From Otis tarda (lineage: Eukaryota; Chordata; Aves; Otidiformes; Otididae): DNA of 64,000 nt. Position 1 is the stretch's first letter. Every line of letters begins with the position of its first letter. The stretch covers positions 23,972,871 through 24,036,870 of the forward strand of contig CM048557.1 in the NCBI GenBank assembly GCA_026413225.1. Reading direction: 5' to 3'. The notes below the pieces were generated by a model, which saw nothing but the letters and a program-made list of their open reading frames with translations, was not told the DNA's origin and searched no databases. Position numbers and translations under genes: made by a program. This document shows, one piece after another, positions 12,492 through 24,589 of this stretch.

Positions 12492-13603
12492 GGTTGTAGT
12501 TTAGACCCACTCAGGATTAAGCCCTACACAGTCGCTCGCTCACTCCCTCTCTCGTCCATCCAATGTCATGGGGGAGAGATAATATAACAAAAGGCTCAAG
12601 GTTTGAGATAATGACAAGGAGAGATCATACAAGTTACCTTTAAGGGCAAAATAGACTCAGGGAAACTAATTCAATTTATTAACAGTAAAACCAAAGTAGG
12701 ATAACGAGAAAATACCAGATCTTAAGATCACCTTCCCCACACCCCTTCCCTCTTCCCGGGCTTAACTTTATTCCTGACTATCTCCACCTCCTTCCCCCAT
12801 GTGGCACAGAGGGAACAGGGAATGGGGGTTGTGGTCAGTTCATCACATGTTGTTTCTGCCACTTCTTCCTCCTTGGGGGAAGAACTCCTCACATTCCTCA
12901 CCTGCTCCAGTGTGGGGTCCCTCCCACGGGTTACAGTCTTTCATGAACTGCTCTAGCATGGGTCCTTTTCCATGAGGTGCAGTCCCTCAGGAACGGCTGC
13001 CCCAGGGCGGACCCTCCACAGGCCACAGCCTCCTTCAAACATCCACCTGCTCTGACGTGGGGTCCTCCATAGGCTGCAGATGGATCTCTGCTCCTCCGTG
13101 GGCCTCCATGGGCTGCAGGGGGACAGCCTGCCTCACCATGGGCTGCACCACGGGCTGCATGGGAATCTCTGCCAGGAACAACATTACTCCTTCTCCTTCC
13201 TCACTGACCTTGGCATTCACAGCCATTCTTCTCACATGAAATTCTTCACAATCAGGCTCAGTCAGACGCCTGTCATGTTCTCTCACATCTCCTCTCTTCA
13301 CTTCTCTCAGCTGGGCTGGGCCATCTGGGCCAAGTCGGGCCCAGACAGTCGCCTGGCAGAAGGCCAGAGGGTGAGGCCCGTAAGGCCTGCAAGGCTCATG
13401 TCTCCCTCTCTCTTCTTTTTTATTTTCCCCTTCTTAAATACATTATCACAGAAGTGTTATCACTGTCACTGATTGGTTCAGCCTCGGCCAGCAATGATTC
13501 TGCTCTGGAGCTGTCCAGGTCCACTGGAAAAAAGGGGGAACTTCTAGCAGCTTCTCACGGAAGCCACCACTGTAGCATCGCTCAGCTACACAAACCCAAC
13601 ACA
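12492..13603 (-). mobile_element. Solo LTR, family 1 copy 4, inverted
   Basis: On the minus strand this LTR begins TGTGTTGGGTTTGTG at 13603 and ends near 12492. It shares with the plus-strand copies the TATTTAAG promoter-like site (13434-13440), the GC-rich CAGCCCATGGAGG repeat block and the AATAAA (12675-12680 as TTTATT). Flanks CCCAA (12487-12491) and TCCAA (13604-13608) form a 5-bp duplication with one mismatch. Its start and a segment near 13240-13290 match the deleted copy at 37696 better than the copies at 394, 16665 and 40288, so these two form a second subfamily. The terminal TG/CA at the low-coordinate end has decayed to GG. No internal retroviral sequence is attached. Confidence 0.88.
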
Positions 13604-15204
13604 TCCAAACAAAATGCTGTATCATCCTAATAAACAGAGATTAATTAATGAGGCGATAACTGGTTGATTTACTCCAAATGATCTAGTTTTATGTCTATGT
13701 ATCATGATTCATTAGCACTCCTGCTTCCTCAAGTGACTGTACACAGCACGCAGTGGAAGCATTGGCTGACAAGAGGGTAGCTGTTGGTTTTTTTGTAATA
13801 TAATGTTATTAGTTTAAATCAGAAGTTATTTTAATACACAACAACCTCTTGATAACAAATATTTCACATTTTATGGTCTGCCTCTGAAAACTACTTGAAA
13901 TCTTCATGCTTTCAGGCCTGGTCTCATACAATGGACTTCCAGGAAGCATGGGATTCTACCATCTTCTGGGACATTAACATTAAGAGGGGTGCCAGGGACT
14001 AGATGATCTGTAACAGCTACTTGAGCATGGGCTAGTTCAGGGTAATAGCCTTCCTGCTGGGAGAGAGCAGAGAATGTTGGTCTTTGTTTCTGGGAGCTTC
14101 CAGTGGTACGTGCATCTTTCCGTGAGTGAGTGTCTGACAGGTGTTTTCAAGGCTCCTAGTGCTCATGCTCCTCCAACTCGGAAAAATAATCTGAGAGTTT
14201 CCGGAATTCCTCTCCCTCATAGATACTCACTGGGCTTTCTAGGATTTCCTCATCTGCATTTCCAGAATCCTTACCTTATCTTGTCCCTCATCATTCTAGA
14301 TATCCTAGAAGTATTTGTGCAGCCCATGAGGGCTCAGTATGAAGTAGTGGGAGATTAGAAGTGATACCAGCTCTGATGGTGCTTGACAATTAACTTATTT
14401 TGTATTGAAAAAATCAAACACAAATAGAATACAGATTTTCTTCCCTACAACACTAGATCAGCTATAGTTGTAAACATTGGTATTAGGACTGGAGGAAAGA
14501 AAGAATATGAGAAAATCCATATAACTGGATTCATCTATTTGCATAATATAGGCCCCCAATACTGAAAACTGATCCCAGTGTCTCAGTCCTCACTTTCACT
14601 TACCTTACGGTAAGGTAAGTTTTCACTTTCCTTACTGTGCAAGGAAAGGATTAAAAAACTGGCCATGTCATTCAGCATGATCTCTCTCAAGTTAACTCAA
14701 ACATCTACTCAGAGTTTGACTTTATTCCCAGTCCGGTAATTTCAATCACCATAGACGCTTCACTCACTTGATAGGAGTATTATAATCATGGGATGACGTG
14801 AACTGAAGAGCTAGAAGTAGATGTGTGAATCTAAACAACTCCGCTAAATACAGTTGATGTGAGCCATTCTGAAAAGAAAGCAGGCTTAATAGATGACCTT
14901 GTAAGAGTCCTGGAAATATAAGACCACATAATCTGGCAGCAGTTTTACAACATCTAAATAGGTTATGCTCATCCAAGTAATATTTTTAGGCTGTTTTCCC
15001 CCTTATTCCAAATGTGCTTTTATGTATTTTTAGTCAAGCTTTCTGTCCCCTCATGCTGAAAAATTGCTGATGTTTTCACTCTGCAGAAATTGAGGACATT
15101 TCTGCTCTCTCTGTCGTATGAATCAGCAAATCTTCTTAAAAAAAATCACCACTTTCAGAACAAAGCAGGAATAAATAGTAATTTCTTTTTCTTCTGTTAC
15201 TGAT
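13604..15204. other. Intergenic sequence with a short hairpin
   Basis: No gene is recognised. The notable item is a compact inverted repeat at 14598-14620. A frame at 14074-14358 in a moderately GC-richer part resembles nothing I know. Confidence 0.55.
14598..14620. repeat. Perfect 11-bp inverted repeat, 1-nt spacer
   Basis: ACTTACCTTAC and GTAAGGTAAGT are exact reverse complements around a single G at 14609. With a one-base spacer it is almost a pure palindrome and may extrude a cruciform. Each arm read outward contains the donor-like words GTAAGG and GTAAGT on both strands. No function is known to me. Confidence 0.8.
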
Positions 15205-15483
15205 GGAGAGGAGAGGAGAGGAGAGGAGAGGAGAGGAGAGGAGAAAGGAGAGGAGAGGAGAGGAGAGGAGAGGAGAGGAGAGGAGAGGAGAGGAGAGGAG
15301 AGGAGAGGAGAGGAGAGGAGAGGAGAGGAGAGGAGAGGAGAGGAGAGGAGAGGAGAGGAGAGGAGAGGAGAGGAGAGGAGAGGAGAGGAGAGGAGAGGAG
15401 AGGAGAGGAGAGGAGAGGAGAGGAGAGGAGAGGAGAGGAGAGGAGAGGAGAGGAGAGGAGAGGAGAGGAGAGGAGAGGAGAAA
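15205..15483. repeat. (GGAGA)n polypurine array
   Basis: About 55 copies of the pentamer GGAGA, with one length interruption near 15242-15247 (GAAAGG). The whole 279-bp tract is purine only on the plus strand and pyrimidine only on the other, and it ends at the first T at 15484. Its open frame (arginine, glutamate and glycine repeats) is a trivial result of the pentamer. Long mirror-like polypurine tracts can form triplex H-DNA, and regularly spaced GG pairs can form two-layer quadruplexes. The number of units in any assembly is uncertain because polymerases and assemblers slip here. Confidence 0.97.
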
Positions 15484-16664
15484 TTAGTCTAAGAATTATA
15501 TCTAGATTTTCTTTCCAGAGCTCAGGTGGGATTTTTCTTTCTACAGCTTATTCTCTTTCAATTGTTTGCATGTTTGGATTTTGTCCTATTACCGTTTTTA
15601 AAATGAATGATCATTTTTACAGGGGTTCGGTACAGAAAACCAAATCTCAGCTTTTGGAGAAAAAAGCACGAATTTCAGATCCAAAGTTTTTCTGTTATAA
15701 AAGATTAGGAGTTTATTTTGAGCATGCTTTTTCACATGCTTTCAGCATGCTTTTTTTCCTGCTTACTTTTCTTCACAGCACAGATTTCAGTACTCTGCCC
15801 AGTTTGGTTTAGCATGTCATACGTAAAAAGCTTCCTTTTCATTTCTTGGTTTTATATATAACTATACAGAATGAAAGTAGCTATGATTTGCCCATTACGA
15901 GTGCAATATTTGCTAGTTTGTGTTACTTTGCCAAGGCAGTAACTATCAAAAAAATGGAGTGATTTATATTTTTTCACATATGTACGTCATTATGTATTTG
16001 CCAGTAATTACATAAAGCACACTGATGTTTAATTTATAGGCGAGCAAGGTAGTAAGAAGAGCAGAGAAAAACTGCAATTAAAAAAAAACTATTTGTGGCT
16101 TGCCTTCCTCAATATTTGGGCAAGAGTCTTACAGATGATGGACTTCTGGACAGTTGATGATCAGTACTTTTCTCAAATGGTCCTTCTTCATTGTGTTTCT
16201 AACTAATCATGCAAAGCATGAGTCAACAAAATGTCATTATTTCATTTGAAGGGAAGAATCCTGAGTTTTCAATAGTAAAACTAAGAAAATAAAAGTCTTG
16301 GAAAAGACTAGAACCCAAACCTATGGAAAACTGATTTTCACTTCAGTGGTAAGTGACATTATCACTCTGACTTTAAAACTTCAATGACTTACAGAAAGGA
16401 AAGTGGCAGCTGGGGACTGCGCAAGGAGTAAGGCTACACAAGAGAGTTGTTGCATCCTGAAACTTGCAAAGCTTTAACCCAAAATTCCCATCTCGGTTGT
16501 GAATCCTCTGTTCTTTTTGACCCATCTTCTACTAACCAAAGCAGGAAGAAGTTAGTAATAGTATATGTTTATATTTTCACATATGTGTGCTAAGAATTTA
16601 TGCTCAATCTAATACATTCTGCAGAATGGGGAAGCAGGTTTTTTTTTTAAAAAAGATGGTATGG
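15484..16664. other. AT-rich intergenic sequence, no gene seen
   Basis: No gene or repeat family is recognised between the polypurine array and the next LTR. Short A and T runs are present. The last five bases, TATGG, are the left target-site copy of the LTR that follows. Confidence 0.6.
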
Positions 16665-17809
16665 TGTCGTGGTTTTGTTAGTGAGGGGGGGCCTTATGTG
16701 GTAGCTTCTGTATAGGAAACTGCTAGAAGTCGCTCCCCTTTGTTCAGTGGACTTGGCCAGGCCTAGGGCGGACCTGCTGCTGGCCAAGGTCGAGCCGATT
16801 TGTAGCAGAATGTCCCGTGATAACGCCTCTGCAATAACGTATTTAAGAAGGGGAAAACAGAAAAAAAAAGAGAGAGGAGAAGATATGAAGAAGCTGAGCG
16901 GGGGCAGAGGCGCAGAGGGGGAGGCGCAGGCCTCATGGGCTTTGCAGGCCTCACCCTCTGCCCTCTCGCCAAGCAGCCGACTGGGCCCGACTCAGTCCGG
17001 CCTGGCTGCAAGAAGTGGAGAGGAGATGAGATGTGAATAAGATGTAAAAAAGATCCTGAGAGACATCTACCACCCTGTTGTGAGGAACGGCTGCAGACAC
17101 CAAGGTCAGTTCAGAAGTGAGGGGGAGGAGTAATGCGGCTCCTGGCCAAGATTCCCCTGCAGCCTGTGGTGACGACCATGGTGGAGCGGGTTGTCCCCCT
17201 GCAGCCCATGGAGGTCCACGGAGGAGCAGAGATCCACTTGGAGCCCGTGAAGGACCCCACACTGGGGGAGGTGGATGCCTGAAGGCGGCTGTGGCCCATG
17301 GAGGGCCCGCTGGGACAGCCGTTCTGAAGGGACTGAACTCTGTGGAAGAGATGACCCACGCCGGAGCAGGTCCATGAAGGACTGTGGCGTATGGGTGGGA
17401 CCCCACAACAGAGCAGGGGAGGAATGTGAGGAGTTCTTCCCCCGACCATGAAGCAGCGGCGTGAAACAACATATGATGAACTGACTGCAATCCCCATTCC
17501 CTCTTCCCCTCTGTGCCGCTTGCGGGGGGGAAAGTAGTAGAGATAATGTTAAGCTTGGGAAGAGGGAGGGGTGGAGGGAGGTTATCTTGTTCTTTGTCTC
17601 ATTATCCTGCTGTTTGTAGTAATAAATGAATAGTTTTCCCCAAGTCAAGTCTGTTTTGCCCATGACGGTGACTTTAAGGATTTCTCCCTGCCCTTATCTC
17701 AAACCTCGAGCCGTTTTTCCTCATATTATCTCTCCCTGTTCTCTCGGAACGTGGGGGGAGTGAGAGAGAGACTGCGTAGTCTGGTCCTGATCGGGGCTGA
17801 ACTACGGCA
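16665..17809 (+). mobile_element. Solo LTR, family 1 copy 2 (ERVL-like)
   Basis: This LTR begins TGTCGTGGTTTTG and ends GGGGCTGAACTACGGCA. It is flanked by a perfect 5-bp duplication, TATGG at 16660-16664 and 17810-17814, the clearest proof of retroviral-type integration in family 1. It carries the TATTTAAG promoter-like site, the GC-rich CAGCCCATGGAGG repeats and AATAAA (17621-17626). On the minus strand it holds the longest open stretches of the window (179 and 185 codons, 16951-17663). They come from the GC-rich repeat block, overlap each other in different frames and have no retroviral protein motif. No gag, pol or env lies beside it. Confidence 0.93.
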
Positions 17810-20800
17810 TATGGTGATATGTAACCACTCTAAGATTGCTTCTAAGTGCAGCCAAGTAATTTAGCAAGAAGTGTCAAAGAAATTTATTTTGCCTTAAATG
17901 AGAATTTGTTTCAAGAATTCAGATTTCTGGGATTGATGGGCTAATTTAGGAAGGTCATACAACAAAAGAGAGAAGAGTAGACCTAAAAAATTACCAACTG
18001 TATGTGTGCTTCTGGGTATGAGTTCTGTTCTTTGTCCAGCCCAGTTTACAATTCACAGAAAAAAAACACCTGTAAAGGCCCTGTAGTTTCCATTGTTGTT
18101 GTAAGGTCAAACTCAATGGCTTACTGAATACCCCCAGTACCTCCTAGAGGTTTAGTGTAGCTGTTTGTACCAGAGCTACCACAAGTGTTAGTTTAAGGAT
18201 CAGCACAAGAACCAGGGCTTGCATTGTAGGCAAACACAGAGACAACAACTGCACCTTATCTGGAAAGTGAGATACAAAATAGCCTGTGACTGTCCCTGCT
18301 GGTGGGTTGTTTCCTCCTGCCCTCCTTGAGCACATGTCAGCACACAACACTAATGATGCCTGAAAGAGGCTAAACTGATAACAGCCAGATAGGATTCCCA
18401 GCAATAGCTCATCAGTCTCCTAATTCTTAGAATTTCTCCAGATTTTATTCATCTTTCATGTACACCATTTAAATATGCAATTAATTCCATTGACAGTGGG
18501 ACCATTGGACTGGTGCTCTATGTGGGTAACTGAGTGGAATAAGGCCTTTTGCAGAAAGAAACTATAAAATCTGCCTCTAAGTCATTAACTTAAATTTTGT
18601 CTATTTTTTCAGGTGACAACAATGATATAAGCATCATCTAAGGAAGTATGAACGCAGTCTTTCTGCTTATAATGTATTACAAAAAAAGAATAGACATAAA
18701 AAGATAGATGTAACAGGAAAGAAAGTGAATGTTTGAAGTTGTTTTGTGTTTCTTTGTCTTACCTTTTTTCTCTTCTGTCAAAACAATATGGCAGAGAAGA
18801 TATTAGGACTACATTTGCTGGAATTGAAGAAAAAATGAATCTTTGGAAATAATTTAAATAATGAGAATAGAAACTGGATGTGAGAAATTGTTAAATACAT
18901 TCCAGACAAAGGTGAATAAGCAGTAAGGAGAGAGTGGGCAGAGGACAAGAAGCAGACATCAGGTGGTATTCACAGGTCATGATTAGTGTGTATTCAATGA
19001 GCTTTTATATTTACAACAAATTCTTAGTATAACAGATAGACTAACAGATGTTGTCGAGAGTTTGTTAGGGACGTGTGAACTTAAGCTGTTCATACCATTA
19101 GCCTTAGAACAGTTCAGAGCATGTAACAGTTTGTCCAAAGCCTTGTAATGGTGAGTATTTTGCATCCTTTATTTTGTAAAGGAAAAGTATTTGTAATACA
19201 TAATGCACAACCAGTCTCTCAACTGGTCTCTTATTTAACTCATGGGATCAGCACTCTGTTTTACTCAGGTTTTGCATTGGCCTGCTAGTTTGTTTTCACT
19301 CTGTGCTATATAATCTCCTGACTTCTCCTGTTTCATTTAAGTATTTGAGGGCCAGATTATTTTCTTTTTTTTCTCTGTCTTCCTACTGTAGAAGAAGATC
19401 TCAGCTCCTTTCTAGGTCTGTTCTCATTTAGCAGTAATCTTCCAGGAGCAAAGAATAATTTCACACAAATCTTGTGCTTCTTTAACTGTTAGTCATTCTG
19501 CACACACATTATCTTGCTCCTGCAAAGGGTCACACATGATGTTTTATCACATTGTATTTTCTCTTTGACCTTTTTCTACTATTCATAAGAATTTAGAGTA
19601 TCCTTGTTTGTATCTTTTGGTGGTTACACAGTCAGTTAGTCTCCTTTTAAACTTCCTGTCAAGCAGTATGTTAACCAGTGAAAATCCCATGCTTAAGAGG
19701 ACTGCAACATGAATTTGTTGAGCCAATTAGTCTCCAAATTTTTAGTGGATTTTTAAAATAATTATGGTACTATTTTCTATGGGACCATTAGACTGTGGAT
19801 ATCCTGGGCTTAGAGTTTTGGGTTTAGATTTATACTTTTCTAAAAAAACATATAAATGCACAAAATCAAATTCTTGTATGAGACACATCCTGCAGCTGTA
19901 TTCTTATTAATGCTATTTCTGTCTAGTGGGATAATAATACAAAGCAAACATACATTTTTGGGTTTGCTTTTGCTGTTTCAGTAGCTTCTCTAGTTAATTT
20001 TAAAAATACATTTTCGTGGGCTTAAGCTCTTCATCATTATCTTTCTCTTGAAAAGGATGCATCGTCTGACATGCCAACTTTAGCTGGCAAGCTCTATTTC
20101 TAAAACAGTAACAAACTTATTCAAGGTTATTTTACTTAAACATCCAGTTTGCATAGTATAGTAAAAATTATTTGCTTAGCACATAATCAGTTCTCTTTGT
20201 TTATGTTCTGTTTCTATTTTTTTTCCTCATTATTTTAACTCAAGTATTTAGCATGCTGTCCCATGCACTAGTGTCCTGCTCCTATGTGCTGCTCAGTCAG
20301 AGGTCAAATTCCACTCATGAACTGCCTCTTGGACAATTCCTCGTAGTTACACATTCCTGACAATAATTCCTCTTGCTCTTCTCATGTACTGTTCCCTTCT
20401 GGATTTTTTCTTTTCTCTCTATGTTGTAAAATGTTTTTCCTTCTAACAAGTATACCCACTTTGTACAAAGGCTATTGTTTAGGCTTTGTGAAGAGACAAA
20501 ATTCTTGTTTGAACCTCTTCCATTGCTCCCACACTTCTAGGAAGTTCAGTCTGTATTTGAGTACTATATTCTCCTCTTCATGTGTTGAATTTCAAAGGAT
20601 GGGATTAATTTCACACAGTCTTGATGTTTACAATATAAGTCCTTCTCTCCAAGACAGGTGTCCAGTCTCTCACTATAGTAAACACAGATTGAATACAGTC
20701 AATGTAATCTAAAAAACAATTCACTTCGACCTAAGGGAGACACCATAACTTGATCCAGTTAACCCCCCTCCAAGACATACTGACTGTCCTGCTTTTCTCA

Positions 20801-23035
20801 CCTTTTGCAAAATTTCAAATTTTCTAAGGAAATATCTTCATAAACAGGAAAAAAATATTAATTTGCTAAGCAATTCCACTGTAAAATTGTTCAATTCTCC
20901 ATCCAAAATGTTCCATCAGCTTTGAAAATGTTGATTGCTATTTTGAGACAATAACTTCCATTAAACCTCATCTCAGTTGCAGACTTTCAATCACAATCTA
21001 GACTTGAATTAGAAGTCCTCCAGATCAATGGTCTCAAAATTATGAAAAACATTTCAACAAGTCTTCCTTTTTTTATTCCTTATATATAGCTGATATCTTA
21101 TAAAGGAGAATCTTTCTGGCAATGCAGTGTTTTCCAAATTTCTCTGTATCAGTTTGGTAACCAGCCTGTTCTTTCTCCTTGGCTAGAGGTTTCATCCCAT
21201 AGATATTAACACGACAGAATGATATACTTCATTTTTTCAGTAGTTTCACTTAACTTCATGAAGTGATACAATTCTTATTTGAATCTCTTAATCTCTTTTC
21301 TTTATTTTTAGCAATTTAAGTCTTATTACAGATCGATGCACTTAATTCAGGAACTTTTCTTTGTGTCTGACATGAAACTCTTCTGGGTTTATTCTTTTTT
21401 CCTACATCTAAGTCTGTAGCTCTGGCTTCTTACTGGGACTGTTTTCCATATAGACAAGATTACATTAGGAAGAACACAAGTGAGAGCCCAAGTCAACAGG
21501 AAGAACTACAATTTTCAGGACCTATCAATGAAGACAGAAAATAAGAGATGGCTTACTGCCAGGTTATATTGCAAGTTGTATACAAATATCTTTTCAGATC
21601 CAGGCACTGTAGCATAACTGCCTGAAGACACTCTTATAGACTGGGATCCATTCTTACAGGAAAAGTTTGGTGCCACAGATGTGATAGGTGTTAATAACTT
21701 ATAGCTAAAACATGGCCAGGTAGATATATATTTTCCTGATTATCATGCTTTCATCTTGCAGTGCAAGCAAAAGCCAGATTCATAAGATGGATACTGTTGT
21801 TTTCTTCTCAAAAGCTGTTAAGTGATGAGATGGTCCAGCTTCTACGGAGATTTATGTAAAAAGTAACACAAACTAACTATTTCAAAAGCTTGAGAAAGTC
21901 TCAGGAGAAACTAAGTGGGACCACAGCTAGTAATTCAGGCTATCTGTAGTCAGATTTAAAAAAGAAAATCTGTCCGTTGGAACTACAGAGCTATGGGGTA
22001 TAGAGGGCCTTTCTGGAGTTCTTTCCCTTTTTAATCTTTGAATGGTCAAAAGACTGCAGTCATTAAAGACCGCTATTTCTCTACTTCTTTGCAAACAGAA
22101 CTTAGGAGCAAGGTTTTTATTTCAGCTGTAGACCATAAAATCTCCCAACCATTTATTTCCATTGCAAGTATAAAACTACTCCCAGTATTAAAGTGGAGCT
22201 ATTTTAAACTTTAAAGTATGACTTTAAGAAAGTCATAAAACCAAACCACATTCTCTAGCAAAATGCCATAAGAATTCCATGGAAACTGCAGAGGAAGAAA
22301 ATCCAGAAATTGTTTTGATTTTAAGTGGTTTATTTTTAATCAAGCATTTTTACTGCTCTTCACGGGTCTGGAATTCTCATGAGTCTAGAGCACAGTAAAT
22401 GTAAAACATTGAACACTGGAGAATCTTTAAGTGCTCATAAACACAGTAGTTGCAATGTTTTATTAAAAAAAAAAACCACCCTCAAAAGTACAGATGTCCT
22501 TTCTATATACCAATAACCAGATGCTAGAATATCTCTTTTGCAGCAATAATATCTTTGGATGGTACTAGACCATTTGCATGCTCAGTGAATGAAAAAAAAA
22601 TATAGATAGACTTTGGTACATCATTGTTTTCACCTTTCAATTTCTATGCAGCAGATTTTTGAGTGTTGTGTTATTAGTGCCAGTTCTGCAAAATTCAAAA
22701 ACTGCATGGGTGCAAGTTTGTAATAAAATACAATGTATTCAGAAGCTGGAAATTCAAAGATGTTTCTAAAGTTATACATGTACGATGGGCACAGGTTAGC
22801 ACTGCTAGAATTCTAGTGTGGCTAGGAAAGCCCAGTGAAGCCTACACGTCCCAGGCAGACAGATGGGCCATTAAATATTTCACTCTTCTATGTGGAACAC
22901 TTCTGCCAGTAGGTACTCGTATATGTTTCAGTGCAAAATCTGAAATTGCAAAATCACACATTGACCATTACTTGGCAATTTTACAATAAAAAGTAAATTA
23001 GCCTGAACTTATTTCATAAAGGATTGAGGTCTCAT
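17810..23035. other. AT-rich intergenic sequence, no gene seen
   Basis: Five kilobases without a recognisable gene, RNA gene or mobile element. Frames at 18144-18404, 20431-20712 and elsewhere are short and without known motifs. Acceptor-like pyrimidine tracts, such as the one ending at about 19391, are not followed by convincing exons. Confidence 0.55.
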
Positions 23036-23577
23036 TGATATGGGGGAGAGGACCGCATAGAAGTAAGGACAATAAGTTAATCACAACTATGTACGTAAGC
23101 GCTTAAGGAATATGGTTACCAAAACATAGTCACGTAACCTTATAGTTTAAAGAAACAATAAATGGAGAAGGAAGTCTGTTTCCCTTGTGAGGAATGAGAG
23201 ACAGTCTCGCACAATCTCGAGAGAATGACTAAGAGGAACAAGAAGTTTAAAAACAGGAAGACATTCGTCACATAAATCTCCTTGCTCAAGGAAAACAGAT
23301 GGTTAACAAGGACATGAATCAGCTCAGACTGATAAGGATACTGCCAGCTTGCGGGATCATCAAATTCCAGGCGAGGGTAAAAAGTACACCATGAAGAAGA
23401 CCTACGGCCTTCCTCCCAAAAGACCACCGAAGACCCCTGCCCACAATTTTTGGGAGGACTTGCGCAAGCGCGAGGGACTGATAAGCTAATTAACATATGA
23501 AGCGAGGGTAGGCGGGTTTAGATAATGAATATGTATAGGCGTATTGTGAAACTTTATGAATATGTAACACTTGGTTG

Positions 23578-23583
23578 TATAAA
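23578..23583 (+). promoter_or_regulatory. TATA box of the ERVK-like LTR
   Basis: TATAAA inside TTGTATAAATTTAAAG, placed where a retroviral U3 promoter is expected, about 75 bases before the poly(A) signal. Confidence 0.7.
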
Positions 23584-23653
23584 TTTAAAGTGAGTTGCCA
23601 CATAAGGCGCGCACGGTTTTGGTGGGACTACCCCCCCGTGCTGCCCGGCGCCG

Positions 23654-23659
23654 AATAAA
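23654..23659 (+). terminator. Poly(A) signal of the ERVK-like LTR
   Basis: AATAAA directly after the GC-rich R segment. Its distance from the TATA box implies an R region of only about 50-60 bases. Confidence 0.7.
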
Positions 23660-23710
23660 CATACCTACTTTACAATCTTACAGATTGTGGAGTCCGTTTT
23701 CCGCACGTCA

Positions 23711-23962
23711 TCATCATTCTTAAATTAAGTTATGCTAGTCAGTACTTTGTTAAGAATAGACATGTGCTTCAGGGAAAAAAGTCCTGAAGAAGAATTCAGT
23801 TCTCAACATGACACAGATTTTTTTTTTTGTTTATCCTTAGGCAAGATATAAAGAACTTAGAAAGGTAAAGGAAGATCCTTGTAGCTTTTGAAAATTTCTC
23901 ACTGCCACCCACACTACTCTCCTGTTTCTCTGAAGTGGAGCACAGAAAGCTATGTTAGACAC
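23711..23962. other. Spacer between two solo LTRs
   Basis: About 250 bases of AT-rich sequence with a T run near 23818-23828. It separates the ERVK-like LTR from a family 2 LTR in the same orientation. No gene is seen. Confidence 0.6.
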
Positions 23963-24589
23963 TGTCCTGGTTTCTGCTGGGATGGAGCTAAATTTCCTTT
24001 CAGTAGTTGCTGTGTTTTAGTTTTAGTATGGAATTTGGTATGTGAAGAGTGTTGATCATATAATGATATTATTAGTTTTTGCTAAAGAGACCAAGGACAC
24101 TTACCAGCTTCCCAGGTTTCGCTAATGTGCAGGTGCAGGAAGCTGGGAGGGGTATAGCCAGTAGAGTTGATCCAGACTGGCCAAAGAAAGTATTCCAAGC
24201 ATAAACATCCTGCTCAGTATGTAAGTGGAGGTGGGTCGGTGAGCTGTCTCTCTTTTCTCTCGCTGTTTGGAACTGTTCCGGGATCATTTTTTTTTTCATT
24301 CTATGACTGCTGCTTGGGACAGGCTTTATCAGTCATCGGGTTGTCAGTTGGTGAGAAATCGTGCATAATTCATTTTGTGTATTTTATTATTCCTATTGTA
24401 ATTCCTATTATTATCATTATTTAATATATATATATTATTATATTTTTCTTTGCTATCCTAGTAAACTGTCTTTATCTCAACCCAGGAGTTTTGTTTTCTT
24501 CCCAGTTCTCTCCCCTATCCCCTGGGGAGGGGGAGGGGGAGTGAGCGGCTGTGTGGTACGCGATTGCTGACTGGAGTTAAACCACAACA
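23963..24589 (+). mobile_element. Solo LTR, family 2 copy 1 (ERVL-like)
   Basis: It begins TGTCCTGGTTTCTGCTGGGA and ends GGAGTTAAACCACAACA, a family of bird LTRs I recognise by its start and its TCTTTATCTCAACCC segment near the end. It aligns over its whole length with the inverted copy at 34138-34769. The promoter TATATAAG of that copy is altered here to TATGTAAG (24218-24225). Flanking bases GACAC and GGTGT do not form a duplication, so this copy may come from recombination between two insertions, or its flanks have decayed. No internal retroviral sequence is present. Confidence 0.88.

Larger units (their letters stand above)
23036..23710 (+). mobile_element. Solo LTR of a third ERV type (ERVK-like?)
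   Basis: This stands out by its CpG content and a promoter and poly(A) layout typical of a retroviral LTR. A purine-rich GGGGGAGAGGACCGC start is followed by a long U3, TATAAA at 23578-23583, then a GC-rich R with GGCGCGCACGG, CCCGTGCTGCCCGGCG and AATAAA at 23654-23659, and a short U5 ending TCCGTTTTCCGCACGTCA. The TATAAA-to-AATAAA distance of about 76 bases gives the short R usual in alpha- and beta-type retroviruses, unlike families 1 and 2. The exact ends are uncertain by about 10 bases. If it runs from TGATATGG to TTTTCCGCA, the flanking six bases TCTCAT and CGTCAT match at four positions, so a duplication is possible but not proven. No coding region is attached. ERVK-like is an inference from structure. 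Confidence 0.75.

Noticed and set aside
15203..15487. 94-codon frame of arginine, glutamate and glycine repeats
   Set aside because: It is the direct translation of the GGAGA pentamer array. Any frame of a stop-free pentamer stays open.
16951..17663. Longest open stretches of the window (179 and 185 codons, minus strand)
   Set aside because: They overlap in different frames inside an LTR, come from its GC-rich repeats and carry no retroviral or cellular protein motif.
394..17809. The two similar plus-strand LTRs at 394 and 16665 as the ends of one provirus
   Set aside because: The sequence between them has no gag, pol or env and includes an inverted LTR of the same family. Each LTR also has its own distinct flanking duplication.
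23140..23496. 118-codon minus-strand frame
   Set aside because: It lies inside the ERVK-like LTR and against its direction, with no recognised motif.
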